Of a stretch of 64,000 bases of DNA, positions 37,052-46,297 are shown one piece after another. Under the pieces are notes generated by a model. It saw only the letters and a list, made by a program, of their open reading frames with translations. It was not told the origin of the DNA and did no database searches. Origin of the DNA: Polyangiaceae bacterium (GTDB taxonomy: Bacteria > Myxococcota_A > Polyangia > Polyangiales > Polyangiaceae); contig JACKEB010000018.1 of the NCBI GenBank assembly GCA_020633205.1, forward strand, positions 62,001-126,000, in the 5' to 3' direction. The translations under genes were made by a program, and so were the position numbers. The stretch's first letter is position 1; each line of letters opens with the position of its first letter.

Positions 37052-38749
37052 TCAGTTCACTGCTCGCTGTAGGTTGGCATCAACGAGCTCGTTCAGCTGC
37101 GCGGCCGTGACACCCAAGCGAGCCGCGGTTTGGCCCGCGAGGGAGGTGCGGGCGACTCCTGGTACGAACTGATAGGTGGGAGCTTGGTCTGCGCCGAGCT
37201 CGACTTGCAGGAAGGTCAGTCCAGGTATTTGTGCTTCCCTGCGCAGTCGATCGGCGAAGGAGAGGAAGTGGGTCGTGATGCAGACCTGGGGTTCGAGCCG
37301 TCCCAGCATCTTCACCACCAGCTCGAATATCTCCTCACCCTCTGAGGGATTCGTGCCCGAGCACAGCTCGTCCAAGATCACCATGGCGCCGGGCGGCAAG
37401 TGCTGAAAAAGCTCGCGGATGCGCATGAGTTCCATGCCCAGGCGGCCTTCAGACTGATCCGCCTTGGTGTCTTGGAGCAGGGAAACGACGAGGCTGCTCG
37501 CTGGGCTCAAGCTGCCGCTTGCCGCGGGGATGAACAGCCCGCATTGCCCCAATACTTGAGCAAGGCCGAGCGACTGCAACAGGCGCGTCTTGCCTCCCGA
37601 GTTGGGGCCCGTGATGAGCAGCGTGGTGGCGTGGTGCTCCAGGGTGACATCGCATGGGACGACTCGTGGTTGACTGGCCAGGAGCAGCGGATTGAACAAG
37701 CCGATCAGACGACGTGGAGCGTCCGGCGGTGCGAAATCCGGCAGGCTCACCCCCAAACCCGCTTGGAGTGCCAAATCTCGGAAGCCCAGGGCACCTAGAT
37801 AGAACTCGATGTCCGCCAGCAGCTCCACGAAGTGGAGCGTGTGATCGACGACGCCTTCGAAGACGCCATCAATCAGATGGGCCATCACCTCGCCGTCGCT
37901 GAACTGGTAGCCACGAATGAAGAGCTCGAGCTTCACCAGCCAGCGCCGCAGGACCGAATTGGCGAAAGGATTCTGACGGTCCTCCTCGAGCTGCAGCAGC
38001 TCGAATCCGCGGATGCGGCCGTCCGCCCCCACGCCCACCTTGAGACTGACGCTCGCGAAATTCTGGTCGTAGCGGAGCAAATCGCCGAGTGAGCGATAGA
38101 CCTCCTGTTCGCGGACGTGCTCGGCGAAGCTCGCCAAGCGCTGAAGCCCAGATGTTGCCTCGCGGAAATCTAGCGCCAAGGCTTCGAAGATCTCGAAGAT
38201 CAGCTTGAGCAGGTCGAGGCGTCGGCGGTTCGCATCCCAACGACCAGCGCCGCTGCCGCCCTCGAGCAGACCTCGATACTGACGCAGAGACAGATACACG
38301 TTCTCCAGCGACCGACGCAGCGCGGGGCGCTCCACCAGCTCAGCCAAGCACGCGCGGCGGTGCTCCAACACAGCAACATCCGTGGGTGGGCTCGCTAGGC
38401 AACGCACCAGGTATTCGGTGTTCGCCGCGAACTCCCGCCCCAGTGCGCGAACCGGGAGGCATTGGCTCGCGAACTGACTGAGGAAGAGGTCGTTGACGAA
38501 GGCCTTGGCGCTCCACTGAGATCGCGCCGGGGTCGTGCGAGCGAGCGCGTCGCGGAATAGCCCTCCGGCGCTTCCACCTGCGAAGGCCAGGCTGACCGCT
38601 GTGCGGAGCTCCTCGAGGGCGACTCTCGATTCGCCTCGCCCGTTGAGCAGGTCGGGGGGGAGGGGAACACTCGAGGCGCTCGACAGTTCAGACTGCGGCT
38701 GCCGAGCGTCGAGAACCTGGGGTGCGCTAGGGTCGTCGAGCATCGCCAT
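37052..38749 (-). CDS. MutS-family ATPase (MutS domain V)
   Basis: Protein of 565 residues (MAMLDDPS start; the frame is open back to 38806). The C-terminal 230 residues are a MutS-type ABC ATPase: Walker A in TGPNSGGKTRLLQS, Walker B in MVILDELCSGTNPSEGE (signature near the Ser/Gly-rich loop) and the H-loop ITTHFLSFADRL. The first 350 residues are helical and look like a MutS core (lever/clamp) domain, without the mismatch-recognition domain I and without a C-terminal Smr domain. It is therefore closer to small MutS-like or MutS2-type proteins than to MutS1. The role in repair or recombination is unknown. It forms an operon with the downstream membrane protein gene. Confidence 0.82.
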   Translation of the reverse strand: MAMLDDPSAPQVLDARQPQSELSSASSVPLPPDLLNGRGESRVALEELRTAVSLAFAGGSAGGLFRDALARTTPARSQWSAKAFVNDLFLSQFASQCLPVRALGREFAANTEYLVRCLASPPTDVAVLEHRRACLAELVERPALRRSLENVYLSLRQYRGLLEGGSGAGRWDANRRRLDLLKLIFEIFEALALDFREATSGLQRLASFAEHVREQEVYRSLGDLLRYDQNFASVSLKVGVGADGRIRGFELLQLEEDRQNPFANSVLRRWLVKLELFIRGYQFSDGEVMAHLIDGVFEGVVDHTLHFVELLADIEFYLGALGFRDLALQAGLGVSLPDFAPPDAPRRLIGLFNPLLLASQPRVVPCDVTLEHHATTLLITGPNSGGKTRLLQSLGLAQVLGQCGLFIPAASGSLSPASSLVVSLLQDTKADQSEGRLGMELMRIRELFQHLPPGAMVILDELCSGTNPSEGEEIFELVVKMLGRLEPQVCITTHFLSFADRLRREAQIPGLTFLQVELGADQAPTYQFVPGVARTSLAGQTAARLGVTAAQLNELVDANLQRAVN

Positions 38750-38947
38750 ACGACAGCATAGAGCCCGAGCGCATTGGGAGCAGAATGGAGTTCCGCTTCC
38801 GTGCAAACCTTCCAGTTGCGTCAGCTAACGCCTTCAGCGCCGTAGCGGCGACTGCTCAGCGACAGAAGCGCCCAAATGCGTTGAAGCCCGGCGCCGATTG
38901 AGTCGTGCCGGGCTTCGGTTGGGCGCGCACCTCAAGGTGCGACGCGG

Positions 38948-39763
38948 TCAGCGGGTCTTCAGCTTCTTCGCGATTTCCTCGAAGCGCGCGGAGAGATCCT
39001 TCGCGAGCTTCAAGAGCTCATCCCGGCTCTCGGAGTCCAGCTCGGTGGCGCGGTCCAGGTCGGCGTATGCGTGGAAGTCCTTCTTCGCGTACTGGCGCAC
39101 GCCCCGCAGAGCCTTAACGAATGCCGGCTGCGGCATGCGCTCACCCTGCTTGTTGCTGCGCAGCACGCTGGCCTCGTGGGCCAAGCGGTTCACCGTCCAC
39201 CCTTGCTTCTCCGACTGATCGAGTAGCCGAGCTTGATCCTTTATCGGTAGGCTCAGTACCGCGCGGAAGTGGCTCATGCCGTTGTGCTTGTAGCGCCAGG
39301 CCTTGTGCTGGTGGTACACGTTGTAGATCGAGATAGCGCGGTAGAGCGCCAAGCCGTTCACGGGAACCTCCGGGTCCTCCGAGAGCTTGCGGAACGACAC
39401 GTGCCGTGTTCCGAGCTTGCGGAATGTGGCAAGCGAGCCCCCGTAGAACTTCTTCAGCACGACTTCGCCCAGCTCCAAGCAGCCTTCCAGGGTGTTGGTG
39501 TCCTGGTGACGCTTGACTGAGGTTTGCAGTGACTGCATCTCGGCCTTGGACGGGATTAGCGCGCCGTATTGCGAGGTCTTTGGCCGTGCGGCCTTCCCCT
39601 TGCTCGGCTCACTCGACTTCTTCGAACCACGCTTCCCCGTAGCGCGAGCTTTCGGCTGGGCCGACTTCGCTCTCCCGCGGGTCGTGCTCGAACGCGCAGC
39701 CCGTGAGGACTTTTCGCGCGGATTCTTTTTCGACGTGTTCGTCTTCGTTGCAGCGGCGACCAT
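38948..39763 (-). CDS. hypothetical protein with Lys/Arg-rich N-terminal tail
   Basis: Protein of 271 residues without signal or TM segments. The first 65 residues are strongly basic and low in complexity (TKTNTSKKNPREKSSRAARS; ARATGKRGSKKSSEPSKGKA), like histone-H1-type tails that bind nucleic acid. The rest contains LPIKDQARLLDQSEKQGWTV and NRLAHEASVLR, which loosely resemble the end of DUF1016-type nuclease-associated domains, but this is not secure. A DNA-associated role is plausible. It is alone on the minus strand, upstream of the MutS-like gene by 198 nt. Confidence 0.6.
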   Translation of the reverse strand: MVAAATKTNTSKKNPREKSSRAARSSTTRGRAKSAQPKARATGKRGSKKSSEPSKGKAARPKTSQYGALIPSKAEMQSLQTSVKRHQDTNTLEGCLELGEVVLKKFYGGSLATFRKLGTRHVSFRKLSEDPEVPVNGLALYRAISIYNVYHQHKAWRYKHNGMSHFRAVLSLPIKDQARLLDQSEKQGWTVNRLAHEASVLRSNKQGERMPQPAFVKALRGVRQYAKKDFHAYADLDRATELDSESRDELLKLAKDLSARFEEIAKKLKTR

Positions 39764-40309
39764 CCGGAGACGCTAACCCCCATTTCGTTAGCGGTCCACC
39801 GTAAGCGACATACAAGGTCGCATGCGTTTCCAGCTTCGCGCTTCCAGGCATCGCCACGGGGATCCGAGTCGCATTCCGGGCGGAATCCGAAGCTGGGATT
39901 GGACTGAGTGGAAGGCACCCTGTGGGGGCGAGTTTGCGGCTCTTTTTGGGGTTTCTGTGTGCTGGTAGCCAGCTACGTGACCCGAAGCCGCACCCGGTTG
40001 GCAAGCAGCGGTCGGGCAAGCCTGCCCTTGGGTACATCCAAGCCGCGGTCGTATCTTTAAGACACCGTAAGTCGGGTTGGACGCACCGAGCGCGCTCGGC
40101 TGCCTCGCGAAAACGATTCCCGCGCCAGCGGCCCGTTTTTCCCGCCCGCCTAAAGCTGAGAGGTTTCCAGGTTGGCGGAGCCGCCCCGCGACCCTGAGCA
40201 TGGCCTCGGTCGCAGAGTCTTCACGTTGAAACACTTGGTGCCGACCAAGTGGCCGGTGTGCTCCACTGCGGGCGCGAATGCAGTTTGCATGCGGAAAGCG
40301 AGCGTTCTT
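39764..40309. other. 546-nt intergenic region without a credible gene
   Basis: No frame here has coding character, although open frames exist on both strands. The 3' part holds a strong hairpin near 40232. Two short related words, CCACCGTAAGCGACAT (about 39796) and ACACCGTAAGTCGG (about 40062), recur. A promoter for the minus-strand gene at 39763 is expected near 39770-39850. A small RNA is possible but not shown. Confidence 0.6.
40232..40251 (-). terminator. probable terminator after the MBL-fold gene
   Basis: Perfect 8-bp stem CACTTGGT/ACCAAGTG with a 4-nt loop. On the minus strand it is followed by TTTCAACG, a short T-tract. It lies 58 nt after the stop of the gene at 40310. Confidence 0.5.
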
Positions 40310-41281
40310 CTAGTGCTTTTCGCCGTTGGCTTGCTTCTCAAGCACGACCTGCTCGCCGTGTTTCAGGATTCGAACCTGCTGTGGCGTGAGACCCTCTCGG
40401 CGCATGATCGCGCGCAGTCGCCGTGGCGCCTCGCCCGGCGCGTCGTGAGAGTTGATGAACGTGTCGAAGTGGATCGGCACGAGGACTTTCGCGCCGAGGT
40501 CTCTGAAGCACCTCACGGCCTCTTCCGGGTCAACGTGGGTTGGGGCCATGAAGTCCCGAGGATGAATCGGGGCGATTGGAAGCAGCGCCAAGTCGATGTG
40601 GGGAAACCGTTTGCGAGTTTCCTCAAACATCGCCTGGTTGTAGCCCGTATCTCCGCCGTAATAGACGGTGAGTCCGCGATACTCGATGACGTAGCCCGTG
40701 TAGCTGGTGGACATCCAGGCGTCGTCGGCGCCGTAGCGATAACCGACGTGCTGCACGGGAACGGCGGTGATGCGCAGTCCTCCGCGTTCCCAGTAGTGCC
40801 AAGTTCGCAGCTCATCCGTCGGAAAATCGAACCCAGGGACATAGATCAAGCCGCGCTGGGGGACCAACAGCTGGCCCACCTGGCCTTCGATGTCGTCGAG
40901 GGATGACAGCGACAAGTGGTCAAAGTGCATGTGGCTGATCAACACGGCGTCGAGGCGTGGCACGTCTGCGGGCTCCAGACCGGGGGCGACGAGCCTGGGG
41001 GAAAGAATCCCGACCGTGCGCGAGAACACGGGGTCCGTCATGACCAAGCGATCCTCGAGCTGCACCAAGGTCGTCGCATGTCCAACCCAAAGCACAGCCA
41101 GCCGCGCGTCCTTGCGCACGGGGTTCCGCGTATGGAAGGCCGGAGGAGACGGGGTGGTGAAGGTGCGCGCGGCGTTGTCGTCGATGATGGTGAGTGGAAA
41201 GACGCAGCTGGAGCAGACCAGTCCAAGCAGCGCCGCCACTCCCTCACTGGCTCCGGCGAGCGCGCGGGAAAACCAGCGCAT
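40310..41281 (-). CDS. metallo-beta-lactamase-fold lipoprotein (NAPE-PLD-like)
   Basis: Protein of 323 residues. An N-terminal hydrophobic segment (GVAALLGLVCSSC) could be a lipoprotein signal with weak lipobox. The MBL core has VLWVGHATTLVQLED, the metal motif SHMHFDHLSLSSL, TVYYGGDTGYNQAMF and LVPIHFDTFINSHD. These place it in the NAPE-PLD/UlaG-like branch, like the protein at 3833-4801, but the two are clearly different in length of loops and in the signal. Predicted to act in the periplasm on an unknown substrate. Its ATG overlaps the stop of the upstream gene by 1 nt (TGATG), so it is coupled to that outer-membrane-like protein. Confidence 0.83.
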   Translation of the reverse strand: MRWFSRALAGASEGVAALLGLVCSSCVFPLTIIDDNAARTFTTPSPPAFHTRNPVRKDARLAVLWVGHATTLVQLEDRLVMTDPVFSRTVGILSPRLVAPGLEPADVPRLDAVLISHMHFDHLSLSSLDDIEGQVGQLLVPQRGLIYVPGFDFPTDELRTWHYWERGGLRITAVPVQHVGYRYGADDAWMSTSYTGYVIEYRGLTVYYGGDTGYNQAMFEETRKRFPHIDLALLPIAPIHPRDFMAPTHVDPEEAVRCFRDLGAKVLVPIHFDTFINSHDAPGEAPRRLRAIMRREGLTPQQVRILKHGEQVVLEKQANGEKH

Positions 41282-41907
41282 CAGAAGTACCCCAGCTGGA
41301 GACGCACGCTGGTCTCTGTGAAGTCGCCGAAGCGAGCGTGAGTACCCACCAGCCCCAGCCCCCCAAACAAGCTGTAGAGCCCCAGCTCTGCGATTGGGCT
41401 GAGGTCCGGCGTGCGGTAGTCGACCCCCGCGCCGAGTGAGAGCGAGAGATACTCGCCCCGCTCAATCAACGGGAAGTAGCCTCGCAGTCCGCTTCGCGCA
41501 GAGAAATGCGATTCGCCGTCAGCTACGCCGAAGGCGAAACCGGGGGTGATGAACCACTCGAAGGAGCCGCCGTGACGTACAACCGGTTCGGCGATCAGAC
41601 TCCGCCAACGCGAGAGCCGTCGGTCCGTGACGTAGGAATACAGCAGTGGGGTGACCCGCCAGCGCAGCCCAAAGTAGTGGTCCTCGCTGCGAAACGTCCA
41701 CTCGGGAGAAGGCAACAGCTGGGACAGCGCCCAGAGCGGCGTTGGGTAGATGCCGGGATCAGTGACTGGCAGCTCCCCAGTGTCCTGAGTCGTGGCGGGC
41801 GCCGCCTGAGCGCTGGCGTGGGACACCACTAGAGCTAGCGCATACAGACTCAACGCCAGGCGTAGCCGGCGCCATGGCAGTTTCGGATGCGGAAGGGAAA
41901 CCGTCAC
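41281..41907 (-). CDS. putative outer-membrane protein
   Basis: Protein of 208 residues with a signal peptide (LSLYALALVVSHASAQAAPA). After it, alternating aromatic and polar strands (YFGLRWRVTPLLYSYV, GRSGLRGYFPLIERG, TSVRLQLGYF with terminal Phe) suggest a small beta-barrel. The terminal aromatic residue is typical for outer-membrane proteins. No named family recognised. The gene is coupled to the MBL-fold gene that follows. Confidence 0.65.
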   Translation of the reverse strand: MTVSLPHPKLPWRRLRLALSLYALALVVSHASAQAAPATTQDTGELPVTDPGIYPTPLWALSQLLPSPEWTFRSEDHYFGLRWRVTPLLYSYVTDRRLSRWRSLIAEPVVRHGGSFEWFITPGFAFGVADGESHFSARSGLRGYFPLIERGEYLSLSLGAGVDYRTPDLSPIAELGLYSLFGGLGLVGTHARFGDFTETSVRLQLGYF

Positions 41908-42053
41908 AGACCGCGGTTCATTGTGCCGTCAGAGCGGATCGGCAATGCCGGCTGTCCAGAACTTCACCGCGGAGCAGACGAAGGCCTCGCGGAGGTGCTC
42001 CGCGAGATTCAGCAGTTGCTCCGCTAGCGCGAGTTCCTGCGCCAAGCAGCGTC

Positions 42054-43469
42054 CTAATAAGGCGGTGGCATCTCGAACGGCAGACACGCGCGGATCGGCG
42101 GTAGCTCACAAGGCGCCTGGGCGTCGGCGGGGCAGTCCTTGTCGAGCGCAACCGGCACTAGCGGCTGATCGGTGAACGGTGACTCGCAGTCTGGGACGTC
42201 CGGGGCGGCGATCTGAATGTGGTAGCTCGCGGTGGGCACGCCTCGGAGCTCGAAGTGCCCCTGAGCGTCAGTCGTCGTCTCGAGTTTCCAGGGCGCCTTG
42301 TCGCAGTCGAGGAGACCCGAGCAGATCACCACACGAGCTCCTCTCAGCGGATGACTGTTCTTGTAGATCTGCACGCGCCCCTTGATGGTTCGCTCCACTG
42401 GCGCGTGTGGTCCGGGCAGCGCGCGCGGGCCGCCGCGGGTGGTCGCCAGGAACTGCACCGGGCCGGCTAACCCCCGCAGGCTCCCAGGCCCGTATTCGAC
42501 CAGTAGTTGCCCCGCGGAATCGAATACTAGCAAGGCATGGTCCCCAACGACCCAGATCCGTCCTGCTTCGTCCACATTGAGATCCACGACTCGACCTGCC
42601 CTCGCTGCGTCCAGGCTGAGCTGGGGCTCGTCACGTCCGAGTTGTCCGACCTCGAGGCTACCGCCCCCAGGCCGCCCAACTGCCAGTCCTTTGGAGTTCA
42701 GCGCTCCGATGCCATGCGAACTCCAGTTGAGCTTGGCCCAGGCCCCGGGGAGGCGCATGAAGAGCCCCGCGTCGTAGCTGGCGAGCAAATGGTCGTCAAA
42801 GACCATCAGCGCGTACGGCGCTCGCTCCGACGCGGCCCCACGGGGTGGCGCGACTTTAGCCCACTTCCTGCCTTCCTTGAGAAACAGTCCATTCCACGAG
42901 GAAACCCAGACTTCGTCCTCGACCACCGCGATTGCATTGAGCTTGTTGTCATCGAAGCGCCCCTTGAACGCTTCGCGTTTGGCTACGGGGATCCACTTCC
43001 CGCCGGAGAAATGGTGGAGTTCCCAGTCGAAGCGATCCGGTGTCGCCCAGACATCATCCTGCTTCGTGAAGGCCAGGTGGCTGTAGGTTCGGGCGCTCAA
43101 GTGAGTGACCTTGGTTCCGCTGATTTTTGCTGTGCCGAACGTGTAAAACGAGGCGAACACGGCACCGTTCGGGGTAGCGCTGAGTGCAACCGGGCTCTCA
43201 GGCGTCGCGAGCACCACCTCAAAACCCGCGGGGCCCAGCCGGAGCACGCCTTGGCCGGGCACACCTACATACAGTTCGCCAGGCTCCGTGGCCTCCGGGA
43301 AACGCCACTCAACGGGGGCAGGTGTTGCGCGTGCCGTGGCCGGCGTTGTGCTTCCGGTCGGTTTGGGGGGGAGGGGTCGAGCCTCTGCAGGAGGCGGGAT
43401 CGCTGCAGCGGGCTGCCCGGAACAGGCGGCGACAAGTAGCCCAAGAATCAGTGATCCGCGCGCGCCCAT
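42054..43469 (-). CDS. lipoprotein with propeller-like region and carboxypeptidase-regulatory-like domain
   Basis: Protein of 471 residues. The signal LILGLLVAAC gives a good lipobox. A Pro/Ala-rich linker precedes a propeller-like region (about 90-350) with repeated motifs of the type DVWATPDRFDWELHHF, EVWVSSWNGLFLKEGRKW and RIWVVGDHALLVFDSAG, similar to two-component regulator propeller blades. The C-terminal about 90 residues contain RIKGRVQIYKN-like strands and GHFELRGVPTASYHIQI, typical of carboxypeptidase regulatory-like (CarboxypepD_reg) domains. ATG at 43469 directly precedes the signal; the frame extends upstream without a better start. Function unknown. Confidence 0.7.
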   Translation of the reverse strand: MGARGSLILGLLVAACSGQPAAAIPPPAEARPLPPKPTGSTTPATARATPAPVEWRFPEATEPGELYVGVPGQGVLRLGPAGFEVVLATPESPVALSATPNGAVFASFYTFGTAKISGTKVTHLSARTYSHLAFTKQDDVWATPDRFDWELHHFSGGKWIPVAKREAFKGRFDDNKLNAIAVVEDEVWVSSWNGLFLKEGRKWAKVAPPRGAASERAPYALMVFDDHLLASYDAGLFMRLPGAWAKLNWSSHGIGALNSKGLAVGRPGGGSLEVGQLGRDEPQLSLDAARAGRVVDLNVDEAGRIWVVGDHALLVFDSAGQLLVEYGPGSLRGLAGPVQFLATTRGGPRALPGPHAPVERTIKGRVQIYKNSHPLRGARVVICSGLLDCDKAPWKLETTTDAQGHFELRGVPTASYHIQIAAPDVPDCESPFTDQPLVPVALDKDCPADAQAPCELPPIRACLPFEMPPPY

Positions 43470-43612
43470 TCGCTGAAGGGTAGCCCCGAGCGCGGATTGC
43501 TGGGCGCGAAAGCTCCAGGCCGGAGTCAAGTTGCGGCGTTTCGACCCGGAACCATGAAACGCGACAGCGGATCTGAGGGGAAGACTCACGAAGAGTCGCG
43601 TACAAGTGACGT

Positions 43613-44530
43613 ATGCGTAGCCTTGCTCGGTTCGGTTTGATTGGCGCCTTCCTCGTGAGCCTTCCGGTGGCCTGCTCGAGCGGAGGGAGTGGGGGCGTGA
43701 GCAGCGAGGAGTTTGGGGCTCGCTACTGCGCCTTGTTTCAACCGTGCTGCCAAGGGGCGGGGATCGTGACGGAGCAAACGGCCTGTAAGGCCTTGTTCAG
43801 CTTCAGCTCGTCGAAGAACGCCGCTGCGGCCGAGGATTGCCTGAAACAATACGAGGAGGCAGCGAAGGCCGCTGACTGGTGTGAGACCTTCTCCACGTTT
43901 CCTCGGCCACAAAGCTGCGAGCAGGCGTATCCACAGGGCAACGGAAGTGGTGGCGGCGGCAACACTGGGACGAAGCCCCCTGGTACCGAGTGTAACGACG
44001 ACGACGAATGCCTGGCCCCGAGTGGCGGCGAAGCGAATTGTTCTTACGACTTCGATCTCAGCAAGGACTTCTGCACCCAGTATCAGTTCGTTGGGGAGGG
44101 TGAGACGTGCAAGGGCACCCGGGACGACAACCTAACGGAGACGAGCGGCGTTGGCAGCGGCGTGTACGAGGTCCCGCTCTGCAACACCGCGGACGGCCTG
44201 TACTGCGACTACTCCACGGAGAAGTGCGCCAAGCAGGCGGGGCTCGATGGCGAATGCAGTAGCTCCCTCGGCTGCACGGGGGACGACCTCTACTGCAGCG
44301 GAACCTGCAAGACGAAGGTTGCACCCGGGGGGAGCTGTGCGGACTCTTGGAGCGCGTGTGATGACGCGGGCTACTGTGATTCCTTCGGTACCGACACCTG
44401 CTTGGCGCGGAAACCGAACGGCGAGGGGTGTGACTCGAACGAGCAATGCGAGAGCCTGTATTGCGACTACGACGTGTGCGACACCAATCCAGGTCTAGGC
44501 GGTCTCTCCCTGCTACTACTCTGCCAATGA
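43613..44530 (+). CDS. Cys-rich lipoprotein
   Basis: Protein of 305 residues. The signal LVSLPVACSS has a PVAC lipobox. About 24 Cys residues occur in the mature part, in repeated CxxCxxxC and DxxECxxxx contexts (TECNDDDECLAPSG, GLYCDYSTEKCAKQ, DLYCSGTCKTKV, QCESLYCDYDVCDT). This pattern is common in myxobacterial secreted proteins and suggests many disulphides. Start ATG at 43613. It is the first of several same-strand genes (to 50025) coding for secreted products. No known function. Confidence 0.72.
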   Translation: MRSLARFGLIGAFLVSLPVACSSGGSGGVSSEEFGARYCALFQPCCQGAGIVTEQTACKALFSFSSSKNAAAAEDCLKQYEEAAKAADWCETFSTFPRPQSCEQAYPQGNGSGGGGNTGTKPPGTECNDDDECLAPSGGEANCSYDFDLSKDFCTQYQFVGEGETCKGTRDDNLTETSGVGSGVYEVPLCNTADGLYCDYSTEKCAKQAGLDGECSSSLGCTGDDLYCSGTCKTKVAPGGSCADSWSACDDAGYCDSFGTDTCLARKPNGEGCDSNEQCESLYCDYDVCDTNPGLGGLSLLLLCQ

Positions 44531-44593
44531 ATCCGCACGGTCTCAACCTGGCCATGCCTGGCGCCCGCTTTCCGGATTCGCTAGCCTCCGCCC

Positions 44594-46264
44594 GTGAAGA
44601 AACGTTGGCTCTCCGGGATCTTGTTCTGCGTGTCGGCTTGCGGCGCGTCGCCATCAGCTGAAGCGCCGGACCCCGACTTCTACCTCGAACCGGGGACATC
44701 GGCGGAGCCGGAGATCCAGCCGACGCAGTTCTGCGCGAGACTGCAGCAGCTCCGCGCCCACGCTTTCTGCACTCAGACGGTCGACGCGGAAGCCGTGGAG
44801 CGAATGGGGGGGTATGCGTTGAGCTACCAAGCGGGACGCTTGAGCAAGGCGTGTCCCACAGGCTGGCACTCGCAGAGGATCTTCCCGGATGACAGGAGCT
44901 GCGTGCTGTACGACTACGCCGAAGGGCAGCTGGTTCGTTCCCGGGGGGTCACATCAGGAGGGCGAACGCTGTGGGAGAATCGGGTGTCGTCCGGGGGCAC
45001 TCGCGTCGAATACTTCTCGGGGAAGACTCGCGAGGCGCGCGAGGAGGACGTGTTTGGTGTCCGCCTCGAGCTCGATCAACAGCGACGAATCATCCGTGAA
45101 GTCTTCCTCGACCAGGACGGAAAGCCGACTCCAGATCACCTGGGGCGCTATCAGCTCAGGTACAAGTACGACGCGCGCGGAGAAATCAGTGAGCTGCAGG
45201 TACTCGACGCTCACGGCACGCCCACGGTCGATGATCGAGGGGTTGGCATCGAGCGCTATCAACGGTTTCCGTCGGGTGCGCTTCGAGAGGAGCTGCTCTT
45301 CGACGCCGAGGGCAAGCCCGTCAATGCGGATGGACTCTACCAGCGCGAGGTCTTGAAACGCGATGCTGACGATCATCTGTTAGAAGAAAATCGTTTCCGT
45401 GCGGATGGTAGCGCGGGCAAATACGAGGCGGGTTACTCGACGCGTCGAACTACCCTCCGTGGGCGGCGTTTCGACCGACTGTATCTGAATGGCGAAGGTG
45501 CGCCGGTCCGAACCGTCTTCGGAGGATCACGTCTGGTCAGTCTTTATGACGAACAAAACCGACCACTACGCATGGAGGTGTTCCACCTCGGTCGCTACGT
45601 CGAGAAGCCAGGCGCGTTCAGCATCCTAGAGATCGCCTACAAGGGCAAGCAGGTCGAGCGGCGCTTCTACGGCAAGGACCGCAAGCTCATGCAGGGTCGG
45701 GTAGCGTTTCAGGTCTTCAGCTACACCGATGACGACTTCCATCGTAGCACCCGCTACCTCGACGCGAAGCGACGCCCCTCCCTGTGGGTTGATAGGGCGT
45801 CGGTCGAGTACGCGTACACCGACGGCAAGCGCACAGAGGAGCGCGTGTACGGAGTCGACGGCAAGCTGCTGGAGAAGGGTATTCCCATACAGAAATATGC
45901 GTACGACGAACTCGGTCGCGTCAAGGAGCGTCAGGGCTTCGACCGCTCCGGCAATGAGCTGCCGTTGCTGGCGGCGCGGCGCATCTCATTCAAGTTCGCG
46001 TCCGAGCGCAACGACGACCTGGACGCCGCCAAGGCTGCAGCCATGGAACGCGCCCGGAAGGTGTGGCGGCGCATCACCGAGGAGCAAATGAGCTTCACCC
46101 GTGCGTTTCGCACGTACGATGAGCTGCGCACCGACGAGGCAGAGCCTGAGCTTCACGTGGTGTTGCAGGAACCGGATAGCCTCGGAGCACACCTGGAGAT
46201 GGGCGACGTGTCCGAGCCTGTCGAATGGGACGGTGCCATTCGCATCTATCAGCGACTACCGTAG
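44594..46264 (+). CDS. lipoprotein with YD-like repeats
   Basis: Protein of 556 residues. It begins with a lipoprotein signal (ILFCVSACGAS). The mature part contains short repeats of the type YKYDARGEISELQVLDAHGT, YQRFPSGALREELLFDAEGK and YAYDELGRVKERQGFD, which resemble RHS/YD or toxin-associated repeat units, but no toxin domain is seen at the C-terminus. The start is a GTG at 44594. Lys/Arg/Glu content is high for a lipoprotein. Function unknown. Confidence 0.65.
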   Translation: MKKRWLSGILFCVSACGASPSAEAPDPDFYLEPGTSAEPEIQPTQFCARLQQLRAHAFCTQTVDAEAVERMGGYALSYQAGRLSKACPTGWHSQRIFPDDRSCVLYDYAEGQLVRSRGVTSGGRTLWENRVSSGGTRVEYFSGKTREAREEDVFGVRLELDQQRRIIREVFLDQDGKPTPDHLGRYQLRYKYDARGEISELQVLDAHGTPTVDDRGVGIERYQRFPSGALREELLFDAEGKPVNADGLYQREVLKRDADDHLLEENRFRADGSAGKYEAGYSTRRTTLRGRRFDRLYLNGEGAPVRTVFGGSRLVSLYDEQNRPLRMEVFHLGRYVEKPGAFSILEIAYKGKQVERRFYGKDRKLMQGRVAFQVFSYTDDDFHRSTRYLDAKRRPSLWVDRASVEYAYTDGKRTEERVYGVDGKLLEKGIPIQKYAYDELGRVKERQGFDRSGNELPLLAARRISFKFASERNDDLDAAKAAAMERARKVWRRITEEQMSFTRAFRTYDELRTDEAEPELHVVLQEPDSLGAHLEMGDVSEPVEWDGAIRIYQRLP

Positions 46265-46297
46265 CTAATCCTCACACTCCAAAGCCGGGAGCCTTGC

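Noticed and set aside
39788..40234. Minus-strand open frame of 148 codons in the 546-nt gap
   Set aside because: No ribosome-binding site, atypical residue use and no domain; kept as intergenic.
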